From contig UQUC01000018.1 of the NCBI GenBank assembly GCA_900544105.1, positions 1 to 29,940 on the forward strand: a stretch of 29,940 bases of DNA, written 5' to 3'. Below the pieces are notes generated by a model. That model saw only the letters and a list, made by a program, of their open reading frames with translations, did no database searches and was not told the origin of the DNA. The number at the start of each line of letters is the position of its first letter. The first letter of the stretch is position 1. A program made the position numbers and the translations under genes. This document shows positions 16,944-23,807 of the stretch, one piece after another. The stretch is from an uncultured Oscillibacter sp. (GTDB taxonomy: Bacteria > Bacillota > Clostridia > Oscillospirales > Oscillospiraceae).

Positions 16944-17018
16944 TTCAATAAATCCTCCTCAAATTAAAACCTTATTTTCGGCAGATTTCCACATACGACA
17001 TAGAAACCTGTCACTTAT

Positions 17019-17047
17019 ATGATACCGAAAAAAACCCAAAATGGCAA
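17019..17047 (-). promoter_or_regulatory. SigA-type promoter of the lipoprotein gene
   Basis: On the minus strand TTGCCA (17042-17047), a 17-base spacer rich in T, and TATCAT (17019-17024). The leader to the ATG is about 70 bases, too short for a purine riboswitch, and I see no such fold. Confidence 0.78.
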
Positions 17048-17159
17048 CGCCAAATAGTAATCAAATTCATCTTGAAAAGTAATACCTTTTTGGGCAAAGA
17101 GCAGATACTATAAGTACGGGTAATACCACACAAAAGCTGTGGAGAAGACAGGCGGTCGC

Positions 17160-17186
17160 TTTTTCATGACCGGCGTCATAAAAAAC
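17160..17186. repeat. Inverted repeat ATGAC-CGGC-GTCAT with A/T flanks
   Basis: Perfect 5-bp arms around CGGC, extended by a T run on the left and an A run on the right. It has the shape of a hairpin but no downstream T run on either strand, so it is not a normal terminator. Confidence 0.5.
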
Positions 17187-17278
17187 AAGACTGTCGATAA
17201 AACGGTAAATTCTCCGCGACGGTAAGGAAGGGTGTGTGCGGGAAACCCAAGAAGGGTGTCCTGCGCCATTGAAATCCT

Positions 17279-17313
17279 AAGTTTTCAGAACTTTTATAAA
17301 GTTCTGAAAACTT
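17279..17313. repeat. Perfect 16-bp inverted repeat
   Basis: AAGTTTTCAGAACTTT (17279-17294) and its exact complement (17298-17313) around a 3-base loop. It lacks a T run. It lies in the 446-base gap between the DUF4364 stop and the lipoprotein start, where I see no gene. Confidence 0.75.
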
Positions 17314-17314
17314 G

Positions 17315-17350
17315 TTCAGCGGGGCGAAAAGACTTTTTCGACACGCTGAA
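17315..17350. repeat. Nested inverted repeat
   Basis: Outer arms TTCAGCG (17315-17321) and CGCTGAA (17344-17350) enclose a second hairpin, CGAAAAG (17325-17331) with CTTTTTCG (17333-17340). It lies directly between the 16-bp repeat and the terminator-like hairpin. Confidence 0.55.
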
Positions 17351-17380
17351 ACGCCGCGCAAAATACGCGGCGTCTTTCGT
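17348..17380 (-). terminator. Terminator-like hairpin after DUF4364 gene
   Basis: Perfect 8-bp GC-rich stem ACGCCGCG (17351-17358) with CGCGGCGT (17365-17372). It lies 24 bases after the DUF4364 stop. The T run is short (TTTC), so termination may rely on the further hairpins behind it. Confidence 0.55.
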
Positions 17381-17395
17381 TATGACTATTCTTCG

Positions 17396-17950
17396 TTAAG
17401 AATCCTCTTCGTTCTCCGGCGTGGGGGTGTTGAGCAGGAGGTCAATGATCTCGCTGTACAGTTTCTCCGGGGCTTGCCGGAATCGCTCTGCCAGAACTTT
17501 TCCCATATCTTCCCTCGGTACCATGAGCTTCAGGTCCATCACGTTGCCCATATCGTCATCCAGAGACAGGGAAACGGTGAACGTGCCGTTGGGACGCGGT
17601 TCCGTAGAGCTTTTTACCTGATTCTTCCGCCGCAGGGCCCGGTTACAGACGTTCAGATTCTTGTCGCACCGCAGCCGGACGGAATAGGGGAGGCTGGTCT
17701 CGCAGATCTCGCTGTTGCGCCGGCCCTTTTCCGTAATGGCATAGAGCCCGCTCTCCTCATCCAGAGACAGGTGTTCTGTTTTTACCAGGTCCGCCAGACA
17801 CTCGGAAAAATCGAAGTAGTCAACGGCATCGTCGCAGAGGGTCAGATCCAGCAGCGTATCAAAGGGCACCGGTTCAATGACCCGGGCGGCCAGATATAAA
17901 ATAAGGAACTTGATCTCCAGCTTGTCCTGGATAAATCCGCGTGCGGTCAT
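17396..17950 (-). CDS. DUF4364 family protein
   Basis: 184-residue protein of the DUF4364 family, found mainly in clostridia. The N-terminal part (KLEIKFLILYLAARVIEPVPFDTLLDL, then YFDFSECLADLVKTEHL and YAITEKGRRN) reads like a winged helix-turn-helix of the PadR/replication-regulator kind, which suggests DNA binding; the C-terminal half is a beta-rich domain with an acidic tail (ENEEDS). No target is known. AAAGGAG lies 7-8 bases before the ATG. It is divergent from the DUF3048 lipoprotein gene across a 162-base gap that holds a promoter for each and a shared inverted repeat. Confidence 0.88.
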   Translation of the reverse strand: MTARGFIQDKLEIKFLILYLAARVIEPVPFDTLLDLTLCDDAVDYFDFSECLADLVKTEHLSLDEESGLYAITEKGRRNSEICETSLPYSVRLRCDKNLNVCNRALRRKNQVKSSTEPRPNGTFTVSLSLDDDMGNVMDLKLMVPREDMGKVLAERFRQAPEKLYSEIIDLLLNTPTPENEEDS

Positions 17951-17988
17951 GGAAGCTCTCCTTTGTGTGTGAATCGTTCTTTTATTTC

Positions 17989-18017
17989 AGTATACCCCAG
18001 ACGGGCATGATTGTACA
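17989..18017 (-). promoter_or_regulatory. Promoter of the DUF4364 gene
   Basis: On the minus strand TGTACA (18012-18017), a 17-base spacer and TATACT (17989-17994). Leader about 32 bases. Confidence 0.7.
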
Positions 18018-18020
18018 GCC

Positions 18021-18050
18021 GGAAATTTGTCGAAGCCTGACGAAATTTCC
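18021..18050. promoter_or_regulatory. Inverted repeat between divergent promoters
   Basis: GGAAATTT (18021-18028) and AAATTTCC (18043-18050) are exact complements. The repeat fills the space between the -35 boxes of the two divergent promoters (18017 and 18052). The arms are about two helical turns apart, which suits a dimer bound to one face of the DNA. Confidence 0.55.
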
Positions 18051-18051
18051 C

Positions 18052-18080
18052 TTGACGGCTCTACTATGCCTTGGTATGAT
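18052..18080 (+). promoter_or_regulatory. SigA-type promoter of the DUF3048 gene
   Basis: TTGACG (18052-18057), exactly 17 bases, and TATGAT (18075-18080). The predicted start near 18087 leaves too little leader for ATG 18095 and supports the TTG start at 18113. Confidence 0.85.
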
Positions 18081-18112
18081 GAAGTTAACATAATATGAAA
18101 GGGCGGGATACC

Positions 18113-19198
18113 TTGAAAAAGAGAGCATGGGCGCTGGCGCTGGCGTTTCTTCTGGTCCTGACAGGCTGCGGCAAAAAGGAGGAACCGGTCCCTGATCCGG
18201 AGCCTCCTGCGGCAGAGGAACCCATTGTAACGCCGGAACCGGAAGCGGAACCGGAGCCTGTCGTACCGGCGGGAATGAATCCGCTGACAGGACTTCCCAT
18301 GGAGCCGGAATATGAGCGGAACCGTCCGGTGGCAGTGATGCTGAACAATCTGAAAAAGGCCCAGCCGCAGCTTGGCAACGCTCAGGCCGACATCATCTAT
18401 GAGGTTCCTGCCGAGGGTGGCATTACCCGGATGCTGGCAGTCTACCAGACCTTGGACGGCATCGGGACCCTTGGCAGCATCCGCTCTTCCCGTCCCTATT
18501 ACATTGAACTGGCGCTGGGCCACGACGCTCTGTACGTCCATGCTGGGGGCAGCCCGGAGGCGTATCAGGATCTGAAAAGCTGGAAGGTGAACAACATCGA
18601 CGGCGTCAACGGCAGCGCCAGCCAGAGCGCCGTGTTCTGGCGAGATCAGGAGCGCAGAAAGACCATGGACTACGAGCACACGCTGGTGACCTCCGGCGAG
18701 AAGATCCAGAGCTTCTGGGACGGCAGCAAGTACGCCAAGACCCATGGGGATGGATATACCTATTCCCAGACCTTTACCGACGAGCCGCTGACCGGCGGCG
18801 CGACGGCGGAGCACGTCAAGCTGGCCTACACCAGCTATAAGACCGGCCTGTTCGACTACGATGCCGCCACCGGCAAATATCTGGTGAGCCAGTACCAGGC
18901 CCCCTATGTGGACGGCAACACCGGTGAGCAGGTGAGCGCCGTGAACCTGTTGCTTTTGGAGACGAACATCTCCGTGATCTCCGGGGATAAGAAGGGCCGT
19001 CTGAAGGTCCGCACCACCGGAGAGGGAGACGGCCTCCTTTGCCGGAACGGGCAGAGTGTTCCCATCCATTGGAGCCGCGCGGACCGGAACAGCCCCTTTG
19101 TATACACCACGGCGGACGGCCAGCCGCTGGCTCTGGGCCGGGGAAACAGCTATGTCTGCATCATGGACCCCAAAACCAGTAAAGTGGAATGTTCCTGA
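18113..19198 (+). CDS. DUF3048 domain-containing lipoprotein (YerB-like)
   Basis: Membrane-anchored extracytoplasmic protein of the DUF3048 family, about 361 residues; Bacillus YerB is the best-known relative and its role is not settled. The lipoprotein signal ends LTGC with cysteine 19 in the TTG-start numbering, followed by a Pro/Glu-rich linker to about residue 55. The domain begins NPLTGLPM and contains RPVAVMLNN, ADIIYEVPAEGGITRMLAVY and IRSSRPYYIELALG, all typical. I chose TTG at 18113, because AAAGGGCGGG precedes it and the promoter leaves almost no leader for the in-frame ATG at 18095. It is divergent from the DUF4364 gene. Confidence 0.9.
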   Translation: MKKRAWALALAFLLVLTGCGKKEEPVPDPEPPAAEEPIVTPEPEAEPEPVVPAGMNPLTGLPMEPEYERNRPVAVMLNNLKKAQPQLGNAQADIIYEVPAEGGITRMLAVYQTLDGIGTLGSIRSSRPYYIELALGHDALYVHAGGSPEAYQDLKSWKVNNIDGVNGSASQSAVFWRDQERRKTMDYEHTLVTSGEKIQSFWDGSKYAKTHGDGYTYSQTFTDEPLTGGATAEHVKLAYTSYKTGLFDYDAATGKYLVSQYQAPYVDGNTGEQVSAVNLLLLETNISVISGDKKGRLKVRTTGEGDGLLCRNGQSVPIHWSRADRNSPFVYTTADGQPLALGRGNSYVCIMDPKTSKVECS

Positions 19199-19219
19199 TA
19201 CATAAGATCCGAACTCAAA

Positions 19220-19254
19220 CAAACCCGGAGACACATTTGTGTCTCCGGGCTTTT
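19220..19254. terminator. Bidirectional terminator between convergent genes
   Basis: CCCGGAGACAC (19224-19234) pairs exactly with GTGTCTCCGGG (19239-19249), followed by CTTTT on the plus strand; the minus strand also ends in a T-rich run. It serves the DUF3048 gene and the convergent Cys-rich gene. Confidence 0.88.
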
Positions 19255-19256
19255 CC

Positions 19257-20099
19257 TTATTTGTGACAGCAGGCGCAGAAGTTCTTGGCCTCCTCGTAAT
19301 CCTCCGGGAGGGCCACGGTGTTGGGCGGGAAAAATTCGCCCACAGGGAAGTTGATGTTGCGGAACAGGCTGCAAGGATCGTCGGTGCTGCCGCAGGAGCA
19401 CTCTTTCTCCGGCATACAGTAATCGTACACCGGCACCAGGAGCTGGGAATCCCGCTCCAGACGGACGATGGAGAACTGGCCCAGGGTAATGTAGATCCGG
19501 CGGCCTTCATCCCCGCCGCAAAGTTCCCCGCCGAAGCACTGGCTGATGGCCGGGGGCACCTCACACAGATCGCAGTCGCAGTCCCGTCGGCTGCAACCGC
19601 TCTCCACGAGCCGGGCGTCCAGAACGATGGGGTCCACCGCCTCCACAACCGCCTCGGGTAAATTAGACCGGCGCAGCATGGGGATATCCGGCTCCCCGGA
19701 GCGGAACTTGGAGGAGAAGATCTTGGCGCTGCCCTCGCTGCCGAACAGGATGGCCCGCTTGTCAAAGACGCACAGGCCCTCCACCGTCACCGGTGCGGGA
19801 CAACTGGTATAGGCTTGCAGGGTCACGTTGTAGAAAAACCGCATATCCACCGTGTAGAAACCCCGATTGAAATTGACCGGCTCCACATCCACATAGACAT
19901 ACAGCAGGTCCGCGGACCCGCCCTTGACGGAGAGGGCGTGATTGATGACGTCTACGTACTGGAGCTTCGGGTAGAACCGCAGGTCCTCGATGCAATCCTT
20001 ATCCCGGCAGGAGTCATAGATCTTACGTGTATGGACGCAAACCGCCTCACGGATGCCGCCGGTGCCCTCCACGGGGCCGGGCATGACTTTCTCAGGCAT
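19257..20099 (-). CDS. Cys-rich protein of unknown function, possibly spore-related
   Basis: 280-residue protein I cannot place in a named family. It has 18 cysteines (over 6%), with none in a signal peptide and no membrane span. The N-terminal part has CVHTRKIYDSC followed by RDKDCIEDLRFY; a middle beta-rich part (LLYVYVDVEPVNF, GFYTVDMRFFYNV) follows; near residue 180 comes the cluster CSRRDCDCDLC, then CMPEKECSCG and a terminal CACCHK. Start ATG is well supported by TAGGAGGT. It stands divergent from spoIIIA, and a sequence like a SigK promoter lies upstream. Coat and exosporium proteins are often Cys-rich, so a spore-surface role is plausible, but this is inference only. Confidence 0.75.
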   Translation of the reverse strand: MPEKVMPGPVEGTGGIREAVCVHTRKIYDSCRDKDCIEDLRFYPKLQYVDVINHALSVKGGSADLLYVYVDVEPVNFNRGFYTVDMRFFYNVTLQAYTSCPAPVTVEGLCVFDKRAILFGSEGSAKIFSSKFRSGEPDIPMLRRSNLPEAVVEAVDPIVLDARLVESGCSRRDCDCDLCEVPPAISQCFGGELCGGDEGRRIYITLGQFSIVRLERDSQLLVPVYDYCMPEKECSCGSTDDPCSLFRNINFPVGEFFPPNTVALPEDYEEAKNFCACCHK

Positions 20100-20143
20100 T
20101 GTGTTACCTCCTAAACGATGTAGCGAAGGGAATTTCCTTCAAT

Positions 20144-20168
20144 CCAGTCTATGCGGAGGCTTCCATAA
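20144..20168 (-). promoter_or_regulatory. Possible SigK promoter of the Cys-rich gene
   Basis: On the minus strand CACC, then 15 bases, then GCATAGACTG region: this fits the published SigK pattern mACm, about 16 bases, gCATAnnnTa except for the last base. The leader to the ATG would be about 40 bases. The motif is short, so chance is not excluded. Confidence 0.35.
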
Positions 20169-20171
20169 GGT

Positions 20172-20197
20172 GAAAAATGGGGGACCCCCACTTTTTC
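20172..20197. repeat. Hairpin between the divergent Cys-rich and spoIIIA genes
   Basis: TGGGG (20178-20182) pairs with CCCCA (20186-20190), extended by GAAAAA with TTTTTC across one bulged base. It looks like a terminator in both directions, although both flanking genes point away from it. It could insulate the two sporulation-type promoters from each other. Confidence 0.55.
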
Positions 20198-20202
20198 ATT
20201 TG

Positions 20203-20231
20203 GCATATCCGGGCGGGGGCCGTCATACACT
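20203..20231 (+). promoter_or_regulatory. SigE-type promoter of the spoIIIA operon
   Basis: GCATATC (20203-20209), 14 bases, then CATACACT (20224-20231). The published SigE consensus is KMATATT, about 14 bases, CATACAMT; the -10 matches fully and the -35 at six of seven positions. spoIIIA is a known SigE operon in Bacillus. Confidence 0.8.
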
Positions 20232-20259
20232 GGAGCAACAACAAAAGGAGGGACGACCC

Positions 20260-21168
20260 TTGGAACGAAGAGAATGCGTGACGCGCTATGAACTGGCGGC
20301 GGCCATCCTGCCCAGCCGCTTGCGGCGGATCGCCATGGAACTGCCGGAGATGGACAAGAAACGGGCGGAGGAATTTCGCTTACGGGCGGGGCACTGTCTG
20401 TCGGTGCTGCTGCCGGAGGGAGAACGGTCGCTGGAGGCCATCGTCACCACGGAGGAATTGGAGACCTTGTGCGACATTGCCGCGGAATTTTCCCGCTACG
20501 CCTCCATTGAAACATTGCGGCAGGGGTTTCTTCCGGTGCGGGGTGGCTTCCGGGTGGGACTTTGCGGCTCCGCCGTGGTGAAGGACGGGGAGGTCACCAA
20601 TCTGAAACAGATCTCCTCCGCCGTGATCCGCATTTCCAGGGAGCAGAAGGGCATCGCGCAGGCCGTGGCCCCACGGTTGTTCCGGGACGGGCGGTTCGTC
20701 AGCACCCTGCTGCTGTCCCCGCCGGGGGGCGGCAAGACCACACTGCTGCGGGATCTGGTGCGGCAGCTTTCTCAAGGGGAAGGCGTCCCGCCCCAGCGGA
20801 TCACCCTCGTCGACGAGCGGGAAGAGATCGCCGTCATGTATCGGGGACAGCCTCAAATGGATGTAGGTCCCCGGACGGACGTTCTCAGCGGCTGTCCCAA
20901 GGCACTGGCGATCCCCATGGCGCTGCGGGCTATGAATCCGCAGATCATCGCCGTGGACGAGATCACCGTCCGGGAGGATCTGCGAGCCATCTCGCAGGCG
21001 GCGGGCTGCGGCGTGGCGCTGCTGGCCACTATCCACGCCTCCAACGTAGAGGAGCTGCAAGCCAAGCCCTTGTATCAGGAACTGCTGGCTGGGCGGATGT
21101 TCCGTCAGGCTGTGCTGATCCGAACAGGTCCGGAGAGGCGGCTGTACGCCGTGGAGGATCTGCCGTGA
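20260..21168 (+). CDS. spoIIIAA: Stage III sporulation protein AA (ATPase)
   Basis: Mother-cell ATPase related to secretion ATPases, thought to power the SpoIIIA-SpoIIQ channel that joins the mother cell and forespore. About 302 residues. Walker A SPPGGGKTTLLRDL near residue 153, VDEREEIAVMYRG, DVLSGCPKALA and Walker B IIAVDEI near 230 match the family; LLATIHASNVEEL follows. I chose TTG at 20260, 7 bases after AAAGGAGGG; GTG at 20278 is an alternative and the frame is open further upstream without a ribosome site. First gene of an eight-gene operon behind a SigE-like promoter. Confidence 0.95.
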   Translation: MERRECVTRYELAAAILPSRLRRIAMELPEMDKKRAEEFRLRAGHCLSVLLPEGERSLEAIVTTEELETLCDIAAEFSRYASIETLRQGFLPVRGGFRVGLCGSAVVKDGEVTNLKQISSAVIRISREQKGIAQAVAPRLFRDGRFVSTLLLSPPGGGKTTLLRDLVRQLSQGEGVPPQRITLVDEREEIAVMYRGQPQMDVGPRTDVLSGCPKALAIPMALRAMNPQIIAVDEITVREDLRAISQAAGCGVALLATIHASNVEELQAKPLYQELLAGRMFRQAVLIRTGPERRLYAVEDLP

Positions 21169-21662
21169 TAAAACTGGTGGGCAGTCTGTGCGTGTTGTTC
21201 GCGGGAGGGAGCGTCTGGTGGCTTCAGCATCAGGAGCAACGGCGCCGGCGGCAGGTCTTGGTGGAGTTGGCGGCGGCGCTGGACGGCATGGAAACGTCTA
21301 TCCGGCTGAATCGGACGCCGCTGCTGCCGCTGTTCCGACAGGCGGCGCAGGGCCGCTGCCGGGAGGTATCCCAACTATTTGACAGGGGCGCGGCGGTTTT
21401 GGCAGCAGGGAGATCCCCGGAAACCGTCTGGTGTCAGGCAGTCTCCTGCCTGTCGGTGTCGGAAACGGACAAGCGGGCCTTGTCCGAGCTGGTCGATGCC
21501 TTGCAAGGCGATGAAACGAGTGCCTGTAAAGGATTATTACTTGTAAGAGAAGAACTGCAAAACAGCCTGTCACAACTGGAAAAGCAGCGCCCGGAGGAGG
21601 AAAAACGCACGGCGGCCCTTTGCTTTTCCGCCGCGGCGTTGCTGGTGATCTTACTGATTTGA
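21165..21662 (+). CDS. spoIIIAB: Stage III sporulation protein AB
   Basis: 165-residue protein of the SpoIIIAB family, related to type II secretion F proteins, part of the mother-cell side of the SpoIIIA complex. It has a hydrophobic N-terminal span (KLVGSLCVLFAGGSVWWL), a soluble helical middle with the family feature of an LDGMETSIRL region near residue 45, and a C-terminal hydrophobic segment (ALCFSAAALLVILLI). GTG start at 21165 overlaps the spoIIIAA stop by 4 bases and follows GGAGG by 7; there is no ATG near the true N-terminus. Confidence 0.93.
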   Translation: MIKLVGSLCVLFAGGSVWWLQHQEQRRRRQVLVELAAALDGMETSIRLNRTPLLPLFRQAAQGRCREVSQLFDRGAAVLAAGRSPETVWCQAVSCLSVSETDKRALSELVDALQGDETSACKGLLLVREELQNSLSQLEKQRPEEEKRTAALCFSAAALLVILLI

Positions 21663-21672
21663 GGAATGAACG

Positions 21673-21867
21673 ATGGATGTAGATCTGATTTTCAAAATTG
21701 CCGCTGTGGGGATCTTGGTCGCGGTGCTGAATCAGCTTTTAGTCCGCTCCGGCCGGGAGGAGCAGGCCATGATGACCACCTTGGCGGGTCTTGTGGTGGT
21801 CATGATGATCTTGGTGCGGGAGATCAGCGGACTGTTCCAGCTCATCAAGACCCTGTTTGATCTCTGA
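21673..21867 (+). CDS. spoIIIAC: Stage III sporulation protein AC
   Basis: Very small membrane protein, 64 residues, the usual size for SpoIIIAC. Two membrane spans (about residues 5-24 and 33-50) flank a short charged loop RSGREEQ, and the tail ISGLFQLIKTLFDL is amphipathic. It is part of the SpoIIIA assembly in the mother-cell membrane. GAGGAATG provides the ribosome site. It lies between AB and AD in the standard order. Confidence 0.94.
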   Translation: MDVDLIFKIAAVGILVAVLNQLLVRSGREEQAMMTTLAGLVVVMMILVREISGLFQLIKTLFDL

Positions 21868-21868
21868 G

Positions 21869-22255
21869 ATGGCGCTGGTGACCCAGGCGGCGGCGCTCTG
21901 CGTGATCGCGGCCCTGCTGGGACTTGTCCTCCGCCGGAGCAACCCGGAGATCACGCTTTTGCTGGCATTGGCGGCAGCAGCGGCGGTTTTGCTGGCCTTA
22001 GCGGAGCCACTGACGGAATTACTGAGGTTTCTGGAACGATTGGCGGAGCAGAGCGGTGTTTCCCGGACGCTGCTGACGCCCCTCTATAAGACGGTGGGCA
22101 TCGCCCTTGTGGTAAAAGTGGGCGGCGGACTGTGCCGGGATGCCGGGGAAAGCGCACTGGCCGCCGCACTGGAATTTGTCGGGACAGTCTGCGCCCTTTT
22201 GACGGCGTTGCCTCTGCTGCGGGCGGTGCTGGAGCTGGTAACGGAGCTGAGATGA
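21869..22255 (+). CDS. spoIIIAD: Stage III sporulation protein AD
   Basis: Membrane protein of 128 residues in the SpoIIIAD family. Spans are visible at about 3-21, 28-46 and near 70-90 (LYKTVGIALVVKVGGGLCRDAGESALAAAL is the conserved centre), with a C-terminal span. ATG at 21869 comes one base after the spoIIIAC stop; an in-frame TTG at 21857 is less likely. The ribosome site is weak, so translation probably depends on coupling to spoIIIAC. Confidence 0.93.
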   Translation: MALVTQAAALCVIAALLGLVLRRSNPEITLLLALAAAAAVLLALAEPLTELLRFLERLAEQSGVSRTLLTPLYKTVGIALVVKVGGGLCRDAGESALAAALEFVGTVCALLTALPLLRAVLELVTELR

Positions 22256-23337
22256 TGAAACACTTGAAAACCTGCTGCTTTTTGGGACTGGCCCTTCTGC
22301 TGCTGACGCTCCCGGTCCGGGGCGCGGAGCTGCCGCCGGAGGTGGAGCGGGCGCTGCCACGAGAGGCCGGTCAGCTTTTGAAGGACGTGGACCACTGGGA
22401 TGTGAACAGCTTTCCGGAGGGACTTTGCGCCATCTGGAACCACCTCCGAAAAGACGTGAACACCGTTTTGCGGCGGCAGATCCGGGGGGCGGTATCAGTG
22501 CTGCTGGTGGCGGTGCTGTGCGGATTGGTCAGCGGCTTTCAAAAGGGCGTAGGAGACGAGAACCGGTTTCTGCCCATGGCAGGCGGGCTGGCCGTCACCG
22601 CTCTGACGGCAGGCAGTCTGGACAGCCTGATGGGGGCAGGGACTGCGGTCATGGAACAGATGAACACCTTTTCCAAGGCACTCCTTCCCACGCTGGCCGC
22701 CGTTTCCGCTATCTCCGGCGGGGCCGTAGGCGCGACGCTGCGGCAGATCGCAACGGTGTTTTTTGCGGACCTGCTGCTGGGGCTGATCCACGGACTGCTG
22801 ATGCCCATGGTCTATCTCTACGCCGGGGCGCTGGCGGCTGGCTGCTGCCTTGCGGACAAGCGACTGACGGCGGTGGCGGAGCTGTTGAAAACCGTTTGCA
22901 CCAAGCTGCTGACCGCCGCGCTGCTGGCCTTTACCCTCTACCTCACCGTAGGCGGCATTTTCGCGGGAACGGTGGACAGCGCCAGAGTGCGGGTAACGAA
23001 AACCGCCATTTCCGGCATGATCCCCGTGGTGGGGGGCATCATCGCGGAGGCATCGGAAACCGTGCTGGCCGGGGCGGGGCTTTTGAAGGGGGCTATCGGC
23101 GTGTTCGGTCTGTTGGGAGTGCTGGCCCTGTGCGCCTATCCTTTTTTACAGCTGGGGATCCAGTACCTGCTCTACAAGCTGACGGCTTTTTTGGCCTCCG
23201 TCATTGGAGATACGGAACTGTGCGGACTGATTGGCGGCCTTGGCGGTGCCTTCGGTCTGATCCTGGGCATGGTGGGAAGCTGCGCACTGGTGCTGCTGGT
23301 TTCTATTCTGGCCTCCGCTGCCGTGGTGACATCATGA
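22252..23337 (+). CDS. spoIIIAE: Stage III sporulation protein AE
   Basis: Polytopic membrane protein of about 361 residues, the largest membrane part of the SpoIIIA complex. An N-terminal signal-like span (LGLALLLLTLPVRGAELP) is followed by an extracellular-side region to about residue 75, then some seven further spans. Family features include SGGAVGATL, the segment from VTKTAISGMIPVVGGIIAEA, and LLKGAIGVFGLLG. ATG 22252 (or 22255) overlaps the spoIIIAD stop. It overlaps spoIIIAF by 4 bases. Confidence 0.94.
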   Translation: MMKHLKTCCFLGLALLLLTLPVRGAELPPEVERALPREAGQLLKDVDHWDVNSFPEGLCAIWNHLRKDVNTVLRRQIRGAVSVLLVAVLCGLVSGFQKGVGDENRFLPMAGGLAVTALTAGSLDSLMGAGTAVMEQMNTFSKALLPTLAAVSAISGGAVGATLRQIATVFFADLLLGLIHGLLMPMVYLYAGALAAGCCLADKRLTAVAELLKTVCTKLLTAALLAFTLYLTVGGIFAGTVDSARVRVTKTAISGMIPVVGGIIAEASETVLAGAGLLKGAIGVFGLLGVLALCAYPFLQLGIQYLLYKLTAFLASVIGDTELCGLIGGLGGAFGLILGMVGSCALVLLVSILASAAVVTS

Positions 23338-23807
23338 TGGCGGCGGCCCGGGCGTGGCTGACGGCGGTGGTGTCCGTGACGCTGCTGTTGTCTGTGGTAC
23401 AGACGCTGATACCAAAGGGAAGTCTGCGGGAGATCGCCTCCTTTGTGGGGGGACTGCTTCTGCTGGCTGTGCTTTTGCGGCCCCTTGGGAGTGTGGACCT
23501 GTCGGCTGTTTCCCTGGATCTTGCCCCCTACCGGCAAACGGTGGAGCAACGGCAGGCAGAATTGGAGCAAGAGGGACAGAAAGAGCTGATAGGACTCATA
23601 GAAGCCGAACTGGGATCATATATATGGGACAAGGCGGCTGATCTGGGTCTGACGCTCCAGGTCCAAGTCACCGTGGAGCCGGACGGCAGCGGCGTTCCCG
23701 TCCCCGTTTCTGTGGAACTGACGGGGCCGAGGTCCGAAGTGCTGTCCCGGTGGCTGGAAACGGAGCTGGGCGTCCCGGCGGAAAGACAGGTGTGGAATGA
23801 AAACTGA
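23334..23807 (+). CDS. spoIIIAF: Stage III sporulation protein AF
   Basis: Bitopic membrane protein of about 157 residues, shorter than the roughly 200 of Bacillus. Two N-terminal hydrophobic segments (AWLTAVVSVTLLLSVVQTLIP, then SFVGGLLLLAVLLRPL) match the SpoIIIAF pattern WL..IV...LL....LPKGSL. The C-terminal soluble part has a charged helix (TVEQRQAELEQEGQKELIGL) and a ring-building-like beta segment. Start ATG overlaps the spoIIIAE stop (ATGA), and its 3' end overlaps spoIIIAG by 11 bases. Confidence 0.9.
   Translation: MMAAARAWLTAVVSVTLLLSVVQTLIPKGSLREIASFVGGLLLLAVLLRPLGSVDLSAVSLDLAPYRQTVEQRQAELEQEGQKELIGLIEAELGSYIWDKAADLGLTLQVQVTVEPDGSGVPVPVSVELTGPRSEVLSRWLETELGVPAERQVWNEN

Noticed and set aside
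16944..17018. Purine riboswitch before the BMP lipoprotein gene
   Set aside because: The leader is only about 70 bases and has neither the conserved three-way junction nor a terminator hairpin.
17079..17127. Two copies of GTAATACC 41 bases apart upstream of the lipoprotein promoter
   Set aside because: Eight-base direct repeats in an A/T-rich stretch are expected by chance; no further copies or symmetry seen.
17987..19765. 592-codon open frame on the minus strand opposite the DUF3048 gene
   Set aside because: It runs through a bidirectional terminator and two promoters and is antisense to a clear lipoprotein gene.
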